NCBI GenBank assembly: GCA_933228675.1
Contig: OW121741.1
Span: 131,887,290-131,951,289 of the forward strand
Length of the DNA stretch: 64,000 nt
Direction: 5' to 3'
DNA from: Stomorhina lunata
Lineage: Eukaryota; Arthropoda; Insecta; Diptera; Rhiniidae
Part shown: in pieces, positions 47,570 through 58,895 of the stretch
Layout: each line of letters opens with the position of its first letter
Numbering within the stretch: position 1 is the first letter of the stretch
Program-made: the position numbers and the translations under genes
Notes under the pieces: model-generated
What the model was told of the DNA's origin: nothing
What the model saw: the letters and a program-made list of their open reading frames with translations, nothing else
Databases searched by the model: none

Positions 47570-49470
47570 TTTTGATAAATATGACCTTTGACCTTGAAGG
47601 CATAAATAGCTTTTTTGGCTAAAATTTTGGGGTTTAAGGAGCTCTTTATGATCTTAAGTGATAATAACTAATAAATTTTAGATGTTTTGTAACTTGTTTG
47701 TCAAAATTATATGTAAAATTTGAATATGACCTCTGACCCAAATTTTAAGAAATCATTATTTTACTGAACTTTGAGGAATATATGATAATTTTTTTATTTG
47801 TGAGTACTTTGTCTTAAAATTTAAAATATTTCCAAACTTTTTCCTTAGTACAAAAGTTTTTATTAATTTTGACCTTTGACCCAAAAGACAGAGAATAGTT
47901 TTTTAAGCTAAAATGTTGAGGAGCTCTTACTGAGCTAATAAAGTAGTAACTAAAAAGGTTTTTCGTAACAATTTTTGAAATTTTAATTTTGACGTTTGTG
48001 AATATATAAGATTTTATTGAACCTTGATAAAAATATGATGGAATATTTTTAATTTAAAAATAATTTTTGAAAATAAAAATTAAAATATTTCAAACTTTTT
48101 TCTTGAAACAATCTTTTTTATAAGTATGACCTTTGACCTTATTGGCAAAAATAACTTTTTTGGCTAAAATTTTAAAAATTTAGGAGCTCTATACGATTAT
48201 ATAAAGTTATTCCTAATAAATTTTAGCTATTTCGTAATATTTCTGTACAGTTTTTAGAAGCATAATTTTGACCTTTGACCCTAATTGTTAATAAAAAGAT
48301 TTTACTGAACTATGATAAATATATGACTGAATATTCTTAATTTAAGAGGGATTTTTGAAAAAAAAAATAAAAATTTCAAACTTTTTCCTTAAAACATATT
48401 TTTATATAAGTGTGACCTTTGACCTTGAAGGCTGAGAATAGCATTTTTGACTAAATTGTGGAAAATTTAAGAGCTCTATATAATTCAATTAAATAATTAC
48501 TAGTACATTTTTGGTATTTCTTAACGCATTTGTAAAATTATGAATATTTAAATTTTGACCTTTGACCCTTGTTTTAAAAAAACCCAAGATTTTACTTAAA
48601 TTTGAGGAATATATGATTGTATTTGTATATGTTAAGAAATAACTTCTTATAAAATTCAAAATATTTGAAATTTTTTTTTTTTTTAAATAAACGTTTTTTT
48701 TATAAATGTCACATTTGACCTGGAAGACGAAAAATATCTTTTTCGGTAATAATTTTAAAAATTAAGGAGCTTTATGTGATTTAATTTAATAATTGCTTAT
48801 ACAATTTAGGTATTTTGCAACGTATTTTTAAAATTTTGATTTTGATTTTAATTTTGACCTTTGACCCGAATTTTAAAAACTAAGATTTTACTGAAATTTG
48901 AGGAAAATATTATTGATTTTTTTTCGGTTAAGTTTAAGTTTGTAGTAAATTCAAAATATAAGCAAACTTTTCCCTAAAACAAACATCTTTTTAAATCTGA
49001 CCTTTGACCTCGAAGAAGGAATATAGCTCTTTCAAAGCCAAATAGCGAATAGAGGTAATTTCTAATAATTTTTAAGTATTTCGTATGACATATGCAAAAC
49101 TTTTCATTGCAAAATACCATTTTTGGAAATGTGACCTTTGACCTTAAAACTTAAAAATTTGCTTTTTTGGCTAAAATTTTGAGACTTTAGGAGCTTTTAA
49201 TGATCTGATCTGATAACTACTTGAAATTTTTTGATATTTCTTAACATTTTTGTAAAAATCATAGAATTTTAAATATGACCTTTGAATCGAATTTATAAAA
49301 ACTGGGATTTTAGTGAACTTTGAGTGGTATTTGTAATTAAAATTTAACCTAGGCTTGTTTCCTAAGAAGTTTTTATATATTTTATAAAATTTTAGAGAAA
49401 ATAGAAAAAATTTTAAAATTTGACCTTTGACACAGAGTTCGAAAAATAAATTTTGGAACAAAATTTAACA
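47570..49470. repeat. DR1-containing intronic repeat array, block 3, with about 287 bp dimeric period
   Basis: TGACCTTTGACCT at 47582, 48127, 48413, 48998 and 49132; TGACCTTTGACCC at 47870, 48269, 48556 and 48855; variants near 47725, 48708, 49276 and 49420. T-ending and C-ending copies alternate roughly every 143 bp, so the true unit is a dimer of about 287 bp (47582 to 47870, 48127 to 48413, 48269 to 48556). Unit context such as GGCTAAAATTTT and GATTTTACTGAACTTTGAGG recurs with the dimer. Confidence 0.92.
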
Positions 49471-50340
49471 AATATTTGTTTTGGAAATGATTTTCAGACT
49501 AATTTTCTTTTAATTAAAAAAATGTTTGCAAAACTTTTCTTTAAACTTTATAGATTTTTTTTAATACTTCCTTGACTTTGTTAATCAAAATAATACATTT
49601 TGGTAAATCTTTAAAATTTTGAGTTTCTAAAAAAACCTTTCCTGACATCCAACTCTTGGCATAATTTTTCATTTTAAATCCTTTTTAAGTTAAGCCTTCC
49701 TTATCTAATTTTTGTCATTTTTAATCCTTTTTTTTCAAAATCCTTAAATACCTAATGATTTATCTCCCTGCTTTAAGCACTAAATGACAAATGAATTCCT
49801 TGCAAAATTCCCAAAAAATCGACCAACCAGTCAAATGACACTTTCTAATTTTGCAAAACTCGTGTAATTTCAAATAAAGATTGATGATTTCAAAATTGAT
49901 TAAAACATCTAAAAAATAGATATTCGCAAAAAAAAAAATGATCTTGTAGAAGAAACTTTTTCTCTACTCATTAGAGTTAACTACATCTTGTTCACATGTA
50001 TCCGAACAATTGAAATTGGAAATAATGTTTGGTATTAATGACATGTGCCACATATTGTTTTGTCATCAATTGCTGCAACAGAAAGAAAAAAACGGTAGTC
50101 ATTTTCGGTTTTAGTTGTAGTTTGATTTGACTTTTCCATAGTTTAGTTTTTGTTTTTCTTTTTTTTGTTAATACTCTGTCCTATTGTTGGCCTCAAATGA
50201 TTGATGATCCCATGGAAGCAATCTTACAGAGCTAGAGAGTATGTCTAATATTGATGATATTATTTAATGGATGTTTTACCCTTTTTTTCTTGAGATATGA
50301 AAGCAATATTAGCTATTAATTTAGTTGTTAGGTTTGTAGA
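49471..50340 (-). other. Ham intron, unique part
   Basis: Non-repetitive AT-rich DNA between the DR1 and the TTTGCAT arrays. No exon, RNA or mobile element signal recognised. Confidence 0.5.
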
Positions 50341-51794
50341 GGTTTAAAAGAAATTGATGTTTTAATTAAAAATGCAAGGATTTGATACATGCAGCCAAAT
50401 CGTTATAATCAGTACAAAACAATCTAAGAAAATCCATATCTTTGTTTAATAATTATATAGAAATATTGTGCATATATTTGCATATTTTAACTAAAATATG
50501 TAAGGTATTACTTATTTTATTATAAAAATATCTGAAATTTCCTTAAAATGCTTTAAATTAGTCAAAAAATCTAAATAGTGAGGAAAATATGCATAAATTT
50601 TAAGAAAATTATTTTTTTCTTTAATATTTTTTACTGTAACTTTTTTCAATGAAAACCTTGAGAGTAGAATTTGTACCAGTTCAAAGCCTAAAATCTTAGC
50701 TTTACCATGATATAAAAATTATCTGCATATATTTGCATATTTGGTTTAAAGTTAATAAATTCTCACTTATTATCAAAACAAGTGGTAAAACAACTTTTTC
50801 TTGTAAAAATTTGGTTATAAATTTTTTCAATGAACCCCTTTAGAATAAAATTTCTAACTATTTAAAACATGGAGTCTTAGCTTTCTTTTAATATAAAAAT
50901 CATCTGCATATATTTGCTTATTTGGATTGATTTTTTGTAATTTTTTATATATTCAGAATAAATTATGACTGAATTTTTATTAAAATGTTACAAATTAGAA
51001 AGAAAAAACTTAAATGAAAACAAAATTTAAAATTTTTATCAAGTTTCATATATTACAAATATTGAGGAAGATATGGTGAAATTTTTAGTTAGAATTATTT
51101 TTGTGTAAATATTTTTCTTTATAAGTTTTTTCAACATTTCGAGTAGAATTTTTCTCACTTTAATGCCTGAAGCCTTAGCTTTATTTGAATATAAAATTCA
51201 TCTGCATATATTTGCATATTTAGGCAGAAATCAATAATTTATCACTTATTATCACAAAAAATAGTAAAAGCTCAATTTTTTGAAATAGTTTTAGTTTTAA
51301 CTTTTTTAAATGGAAACCTTTGGAGTAGAATTTCTAACTATTTAAAGACTGTAGTCTTAGCTTTTTTTTCATATATAAATCATCTGCATATATTTGCATA
51401 TTTGGTTTAATTTTCATAATTTAAAACATATTCTGAAACGAAAATTACCTATATTTTTCAAATATGTTACATTAGTATAACAAACTTTTATAATTGTAAG
51501 TAAGATTTTTATCAAGTATTTCATTAATAAGGAAGAAAATATAGTAAAAATTTGAAAGAAAAAAAATTTTCTTAAAATTTTTATAGGTTATAAAATTGTT
51601 CAATGGAAACTTTTGGGGAAACATTTTTCTCAAATGAAAGCCTAAAGCCTGAGCTCTCTTACGATATAAAAACAATGTGCATATGTTTGCATATTTAAAT
51701 AAATTAAATATATAATTTCTCACCTATTATCAAAATAAGCATTAAAAACCCATTTTTTGAGAAAATTTTGGTTATAACTTTTTGAAATTGATTA
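50340..51794 (+). repeat. TTTGCAT (octamer) intronic array, left part
   Basis: Copies of (A)TCTGCATATATTTGCATA then TTT near 50472, 50732, 50908, 51200, 51382 and 51676, with spacing alternating between about 180 and about 290 bp. Each is preceded by AAAGCCTGAAGCCTTAGCTT-like sequence and a GATATAAAAATCATC stretch, and followed by TTATCAAAA and TTATAACTTTTTCAATGGAA blocks. ATTTGCAT is the exact POU/Oct octamer. No coding potential. Confidence 0.88.
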
Positions 51795-51802
51795 AATATA
51801 GA
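51795..51802 (+). repeat. Left 8 bp target-site duplication of the hAT-like element
   Basis: AATATAGA, repeated exactly at 53540-53547 on the other side of the element. Confidence 0.8.
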
Positions 51803-53539
51803 TAGCAATATATCAAAAACGGCTTTTTGCGAAAAAGAACTTTTTTATTGGAGAAAATTAATCTCTGGGTTTATAAAAATAATGTTTATTTTACAACTTT
51901 TTTGTTTCTAAATTCTGTTAAAAGATGGCGCTATTTTTAGGTTACATATGAAAATCGCATTTTTAATAATTAAAAGTTAAACATTTGGTTTGACAATGTT
52001 CCGCGACTTTGTTCAGGAGTATTTAGTCTAACTTTTTTCTGAATATACCAACATCGAAAAAAAACTAAATAACATGTATTTGATACATTTGTAATAAACA
52101 TGTCAATACCGCCGCCTTGCGGCAATCTTTTGTAGCATTTTTAAAAACACAAAAATAGATGCTTTCAAAAACTTTCAAAAGAGATATCTGCGATGAAATT
52201 CCGACAAAAAATAAGAATTCTAGGGGCAAAAGTAGTTAATAGTATACCAATTCTGATACTTTTTTGAACGATTGTTTTAAAATTTTGTGTAAAATTTAGT
52301 CACTGTTTACAATATTAGAAGTACAAATAATGTTTTTGTAATAAGAAAGGGTATGGCTTAAATTCCATATAAAAGTGAAAGTTTTTAACTTTTCTTTAAC
52401 TTTAGCATCCATATGCAAAAATCTTGTTAGCCAGATTTTTTTTATCGCGAAATTGGTTAGTTTCTTAATATGTTAATTTGTTTTTTATGTCCATTTAATT
52501 TTCCATCTCTACTTTTAAAAAATATAATCGCTGTAAATCGATGAGGTATTAAATACATTTTTTTCGTCGGACTTTTTTTGGTGGTAAGTGTCCATATTAC
52601 TAAATATTTAATTTTTAGTTTCCTAGAACACAAAACGATCAGAAGCCACTGTTGTCTTGTTACATTTTACGCATTTAAGAGGTTCAAAGTAGGCTGTATA
52701 CACACTTTAAGATGAAGAAGAAAATCAATGGTCGCGATTTAATCGTGTATTATTTTTGCTTCACTGTAGGCCTCAGGATATTTGTTCGTGAATTTGAACA
52801 ATATACCTTTAAGTACCACATTGCTATCATACATCAATGTGTCTTTCGAAGGTGAACAAGTGAAAAATGACACAAATAGGCTTGCTTGTTTTTTAAATGG
52901 CACAAAAATGGCTATGTATTTTTCTCGCAAAATTTGCACACATATTAAGAACATGTTTATCTAAAATTTTGATATGGCGCTTCTCGATGCGTTTCTTAGT
53001 TAATGAGTTATAGGAAGACAAATATTAAAAATGCAGAATTTTTACCCTTTTTTCATTTTTTTTGTTAGTTTTTCTCAATTTGTCGAAGAACCAAACATTT
53101 AATCGGGAAGCGCCATATCAAATTTTTAGATATCGATAGTAGCTATCTGTACGTATAATTTGGTCTCAAAATCTGTATCCGCTTTTGTGCCATTTTAAAT
53201 GCAAATTTTATACTTTTTTCACTCCTGCATTATCTTTTATACATATCTTTTCTCTAAGTGTACTGATGTTTTTTTTATGGTGATGAAATCTTTTACACTT
53301 ATCTAACTATACAAATTTAAAAAAGTATAATTTATGACCTATTAAGAAAGTTACAGCGCAAAATTTGCTTCTAGTTTAAAAGCCAAAATTATAGAAAACA
53401 CCCTGTATTTCAGGAACCAAAATAGCTTGGGCCATTTTATGTAGCACCAAGGATAGCTGAATATGTATCTGAAAAAATGTATATAAATTCATGTGATTAT
53501 CTTGAAATTTAAAAACCTACTTTTTTTGATATATTGCTA
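51803..53539. mobile_element. hAT-like non-autonomous DNA transposon
   Basis: 1737 bp, inserted into the octamer repeat array. The termini are inverted: TAGCAATATATCAAAAA at the left and its complement TTTTTGATATATTGCTA at the right. Flanking 8 bp duplications are exact (AATATAGA). An 8 bp duplication with TAG-initial ends fits the hAT superfamily. Inside there is an imperfect palindrome of about 380 bp centred near 53045 (GATATGGCGCTTC at 52971 against GAAGCGCCATATC at 53107). Short open frames near 52739-52964 on both strands lie in this palindrome and do not resemble a transposase, so the element is probably mobilised in trans, if at all. More complex in sequence than the host array. Confidence 0.82.
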
Positions 53540-53547
53540 AATATAGA

Positions 53548-55060
53548 ATAAAATTTCTAACTTATTAAAGCTTGTAGTCTAAGCTTTCTTTTTATATCAA
53601 AATTATCTGCATATATTTGCAAATTTGGTTTAATTTTCATAATTTGAAACATATTCTAAAACGAAAATTACCTATATTTCTAAAATATGTTACAAATTAG
53701 TTAAAGAAACTTTAATAATTACAAAATCTTTAACAAGTTTCATATTTAATTAATAATAAAGAAAATATGGTGAAAATTTAAAACAAAAAAAAAATGTTCA
53801 TATAAATATTTTTAGGTTATAAAATTTTTCAATGAAAACTTTTGGGGAAGAGTTTTCCTCCAATGAAAGCCTGAAGCCTTAGCTTTATTATGATATAAAA
53901 ATCATCTGCATATATTTGCATATTTATGCTTAAATTAATAATTTCTTACTTTTTATCAAAAATATGGAAAAACTATATATTTTGTCAAAATTATGGCTAT
54001 AACTTTTTTTAATGCAAAGCTTTTGAATAAAATTTCTATCAAATTAAAGCCTTATGTCTTAGCTTTATTTTTATATATAAACCAACTGCATATTTTTGCA
54101 TATTTAGTTAAATTTTAATAACTTGTTATATATCGAATTATATCTAAATTTCTCTAAGATGTTACAAATTAGAAAGAAACTACAATAATTGAAAAAAATT
54201 TATCTAATTTCATATATTATTTTAATGAAGGAAATTTAAGTAAAAAATAAGTTCTATAAATATTTTTCGTAACAAGTTTTTTCAATGGAGGCCTTTGGCC
54301 TAGAAGTTTTCTAAATTGAAAAAGTGAAGACATAGCTTTTTTCAAAAATAAAAATCATCTGCTTATATTTGCATTTTGGGTTAAAAATTTAAAATTTTTT
54401 GCATATTTAAAAAAAAAAAAACAAAAAATTGTGAAAACAACATTTTTTTTTGAGAAAATTTTGGGTTATAACTTTTTTAGCGGAAACCTACCGAACAAAT
54501 TTTTTATGGACTTAAAAAGCCTGAAGCCTTAGCTTAATTGTGATATAAAATATTTCTGCATTTATTTGCATATTTAGGCTTAAATCATAAATTTATTACT
54601 TATTACCAAAAATTTAAAAAATTTTTTTTTTTTTTTTGAAAATTTTACTTATAACTTTTTTAAATGAAAAGCTTTAGAATAAAATTTCTCAAGGTTTAAA
54701 GTCTGAAGCCTTTGCTTTATTGTAATATAAAATCTTTTTGCATTTATGTGCATATTAAGGCTTAAATCAAAAATTTCTTACTTATTATCAAAAAGTTGTT
54801 AAAAAAAACTTTGCTTATAACTTTGAAAACTTTGCTTATAACTTTTTTAAATGAAAAGCTTTAGAACAAAATTTCTTAAGGCTTAAAGCCTAAAGTCTTA
54901 GCTTTCTTTCTATATATAAATCATCTGCATATATTTGCATATTTGATTTAAAATTAATGATTTGTTATATACTTCCAAATAAATATAACTGAAATATTAC
55001 TAGTTAAAAAAACCTTAATAATTGTAAGATCTTTATCTAGTTTCATATATTATGAGGAAA
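53548..55060 (+). repeat. TTTGCAT (octamer) intronic array, right part
   Basis: Continues the array at 50340 after the transposon. Core copies near 53607, 53905, 54086, 54357, 54555, 54740 and 54925. The last three are about 185 bp apart, earlier ones alternate between about 180 and 270-298 bp. The AAAGCCTGAAGCCTTAGCTT block is kept in most units. Confidence 0.88.
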
Positions 55061-56840
55061 GTGAAATAAAACTAAAGTAAAAATAATCCAAAAAAAAGGA
55101 AAACACATTACGCAAACAAGATTTTACAGATTGTCAGACACACACGTACTTTCAAGTAACTCACTCAACTCCCGGTAATGTATTAATGTTTGATCTTGAC
55201 GCCATAGACAATCATAAATGTGGGAATTAGCACAGCTGGACTCTTTTTAGATGGAATAAAAAAAGAGGACTAGAGGAAAATTAAACTTTTAGTGAAATAT
55301 AAAGCAGTTTTCTGTAAAAAAACCACAGCTATTAGATACTTGTGTAAAGAACTGGCTAACTATCTCCATTGTTTTAAAGGCTACCTTAATTTTTGTTTTT
55401 TTTTTTTAGATAATGCTGCAGGCTTTTTTTTTGTGGGACTCTTGGAAAGACAACAAGCCAGATCTGTTAAAAGAGATAAATGCGTGACTTTGTTTTAAGG
55501 CACGCGCTCAAAAGTGTCACACATACACCAAAACTAATGACAGCTAAAAAGGTTCAATTTAGTAATGAATCGCTGCAGCTTTAATATAAGGGCTTTTTCT
55601 CTCCCCCTACATGAAAATAATTAAAGTCAACAAAAAAGTAATATTTGTTGATTATACAATTATTATTAGAGAAAGACAGACAGACAGACGATGCTGACTT
55701 TCCACCACCTTACTATCAATTTTTTGTATAAAAGATCTTGTGTAGCAAATGATCAATGATACTCTGAATCAGGGATATTCAAAATTTTATAATGTTATAG
55801 CAATCCCATGAAAATATGACATTAAATTGATATAATGTTTGTCAAACAGATTATAAGGGCTCAACGGCACCCTTTTGTCAACAAATCACAAAAAAGAGGT
55901 ACATGCTCTAACACATACACAGACACACTTACTTACACAGAGGCTTACATGGAAGCAGGAAACAAAAGTGTGATTTAGAACACACAGATACAAGAGTGAA
56001 AAAAGGATATTAATTGCCTAAAATTGTTACATACAAGAGACCACATATAGCCATTCAAGACTCAAACACACATGTTTTCATTTGTTATTAAAAATATTTG
56101 GTTAATTCCAATAAAATAACACAAAATTTTGAAAAGGGAAGATTATACAACATCATTAAAATCTACCAAATAAACACATCACCATCATTATAATCATCAC
56201 CTAAAAGTTAATAACATTTTTATGACTGTGTTTAAAATATATGTATATTTTTTTTTCATAAAGACTCACAGACATTGATATACAACTAAAAATCCTAATC
56301 CTCCCGTATAAAGAACGTGTAAATAAGCTGCCGCTGCTGCATTTGTCTAAAATCCCATAACATTGCACTTTTTCGGCTTCCGATCTTAAATAGAGATCAT
56401 TATAGATTTTATAGCAGTGACACGTTAATGTTGATATCATGTTTGATTAGAAACAGAAAATTTTATTTGGTCTTGTTCGCCGTTTTAAAACACAATTGAG
56501 GATTAATTTTTACTTGTTTTTATCTTTATGGGTATAATAGTAGAGAAACTGTTAAAAATGCGGGATTAAATTGTTTTTAACGAGACTTATCAAGGAATAA
56601 ATTAAAAAAAAAGACTCGTGTCAAAATTGAAAAATCTGAATTCTAAAAAGTCTTTGACTCTATAAAGGCAACACAAAAAAAGGATTAAGTAACTGAGAGT
56701 TAATTATTTATGTAACTTTTTTTTTAACAAGCCTCTTGAAAAATCTCTTGAAAATTTGAATAAATTATAGAAGTACTTAAACAATAAAAAAAAAATTTGA
56801 AGGTTTTTGAAATTTCCAAATCAAAATCTACAAGTTTTAA
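55061..56840 (-). other. Ham intron, unique spacer between the two inverted octamer arrays
   Basis: Non-repetitive, with a GACAGACAGACAGACG microsatellite near 55675 and CACACA-rich stretches (55135, 55910). Open frames at 55292-55498 (plus) and 56201-56440 (minus) have no recognisable family and I treat them as chance. No splice pattern consistent with a ham exon was seen. Confidence 0.45.
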
Positions 56841-58100
56841 TGAGACAAATAAGCAAACATATGCAGATGATTTATATACCAATAAAAAGCTCAGGATTTA
56901 GGCTTTAGTTAGTTATAATTTAGTTTTGCAAGAACTTCATTGAAAAAAGTTACACTAAAAAATGTATAAAGAAAAATTCATATTTGCTATATTTTGAAAT
57001 TGTAAGTCGAAATATACATGTTTAAATGAGACAAAAAAGCAAATATATGCATATGATTTATATACCATTAAAAAGCTCAGACTTTAGGCTTTAGTTTACT
57101 ATAAATCTGATTTTCGAGACCGTCATTGAAAAATGTTATAAACAAAAATCTATAAAGAAAAAATTATATTTGCTATATTTTTAATATTTGAACAAAACAT
57201 ACATGTTTTTATTGAGGCAAATAAGCAAATATATGCAAATAATTTATGCAGCGTCATAAAGCTCAGTCTTTAGGCTTTAGTTTGTTATAAATTTGACTTT
57301 CGAGAACTTTTCTGAAAAAAGTTAGACTTAAAAATGTATAAAGAAAAATATATATATTTGTAAATTTTGAAATTTTAAGTCGAAATATACATGTTTTAAT
57401 GAGAAAAATAAGCAAATATAAGCAGATGATTCATATAACGTTAAAAAGCTCTAACTTTAGGCTTTAGTTTGTTGATAATTTGACTTTCGAGAACTTCATT
57501 GAAAAAAGTTATAAACAAAAATGTATGAAGAAAAGACTATATTTGCTATATTTTGAAATTTTAAATCAAAATATACATGTTTTTATGAGATAAATAAGCT
57601 AATAAATGCAGATGATTTATATACCATTAAAAGGCTCAGACTTTAGGCTTTAGTTTGCTATAAACTTGATTTTCAAGAACTTTGTTGAAAAAAGTTTTAA
57701 GCAAAATGTATAAAGAAAAATTCATATTTGCTATATTTTGAAATTTTTAATCAAAGTATACATGTATTTATGAGGCAAATAAGCAAATATATGCAGATGA
57801 TTTATATAGGGTTATAAAGCTCAGTCTTTAGGCTTTAGTTTGTTATAAATTTGACTTTTGAGAATTTCATTGAAAAAAGTTATAATCAAAAATGTGAAAA
57901 GAAAAATTTATATTGGCTTATTTTTAAATTTTAAATCAAAATATACATGTTTTTATGGGACAAAAAAGCAAATATATGCAGTTGATTTATACAGCGTTAT
58001 AAAGCTCAGTTTTTAGGCTTTAGTTTGTTATAAATTTGACTTTCGAGAACTTTACTTAAAAAAGTTATAAGCAAAAATGTATAAAGAAAAATTTATTTTA
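56841..58100 (-). repeat. Octamer-family array in inverted orientation, about 184 bp units
   Basis: Seven units with AAGCAAATATATGCAGATGA, TTATA(T/C)A, AAAGCTCAGTCTTTAGGCTT and TTGACTTTCGAGAACTTCAT, near 56855, 57049, 57229, 57414, 57590, 57783 and 57969. These blocks are reverse complements of those in 50340-55060 (AAGCCTAAAG..., TGCATATATTTGC...), so the two arrays form a large diverged inverted repeat around 55061-56840. Most copies here read AAGCAAAT rather than ATGCAAAT, so the octamer is usually lost by one base. Confidence 0.88.
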
Positions 58101-58546
58101 ACTATATTTTCACTGTTTTCTTCTTAAAATAGAAAATCTGTCTTTATATCAAAATTTTTAAAGGTTTTCCGTTAATTTGAAATATTGTCATGAAATTTCA
58201 ATTATATTTGATTAAAAATTTGTAAAAAATTGAAACTTTAGGGTCTAGTTTTTTATAAATTTGATATTAAAGAATTTTATTAAAAAGACTATCTTTTCAC
58301 TGTTTTTTTTTCAAAATATAGAAAACTGATCTTTATCTGATAAGATCAATAAGTAAAGATATTGATCAAATATAAAGATATATCCTTTGAATTTAAAATG
58401 TAATCACGAAATTTCAGTTATATTTGATTGAAAATAATTTATAAATTATTGATTTTAGGCCAAATATGCAAATATCTGCAGAAAAGTTTTACACTGAAAT
58501 AAAGCTAAGACTCCAGGCCTTAAATTTCAAATAAATTACATTCTAA

Positions 58547-58662
58547 CCCCCTAATCCATAAACGAAAAATAATGAAATGAGAAGCTTATAAATCAAATTT
58601 TCCATACAAAATTCGTACTATAAGCCTTTGACAATTTTAATTTTCGTTAATGAATTAGGGGG
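58547..58662. mobile_element. 116 bp MITE with TAA target duplication
   Basis: The ends are inverted: CCCCCTAATCCATAAACG at the left, complement of CCCCCTAATTCATTAACG at the right, two mismatches. TAA lies directly outside each end (58544-58546 and 58663-58665). Removing it restores the local repeat sequence (ATTCTAA joined to AGGTTTTCGTTGAAAAAA), which other units of the array match. A TAA/TTA 3 bp duplication is typical of PIF/Harbinger MITEs; that superfamily call is inference. Confidence 0.65.
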
Positions 58663-58748
58663 TAAAGGTTTTCGTTGAAAAAAATTATAACCAATCATTT
58701 TACATTGAAAAATCCCATTACCAGAAACTCACAATCGTTTAATTTTTG

Positions 58749-58895
58749 TACGGTTATAAGAGGAGACTGCTTAAAAGAGATATATACTTTAAACTTTTAT
58801 TATCACGGTCTTACAAAATCTGTCCGGTGTTAGGAGGTGTACGATTATGGGAGGCGCCCGGTTATGAGAGGTGTCCGTTAGAAGAGTTTTTACTG
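58749..58895. mobile_element. Pogo/Tigger-like terminal fragment
   Basis: On the minus strand from 58895 the DNA reads CAGTAAAAACTCTTCTAACG, then GACACCTCTCATAACC, GGGCGCCTCCCATAATCG and TACACCTCC. CAGT-initial ends carrying CTCT(x)ATAACGGACACCTC motifs are typical of pogo/Tigger (Tc1-mariner) elements. A related CGGTTATAAGAGG lies at 58759. I cannot find the matching opposite end or a TA duplication, so it is probably a truncated or decayed copy. Confidence 0.5.

Noticed and set aside
52739..52964. Possible hAT transposase fragment inside the 51803-53539 element
   Set aside because: Both strands are open over an internal palindrome and neither product shows hAT catalytic or dimerisation motifs.
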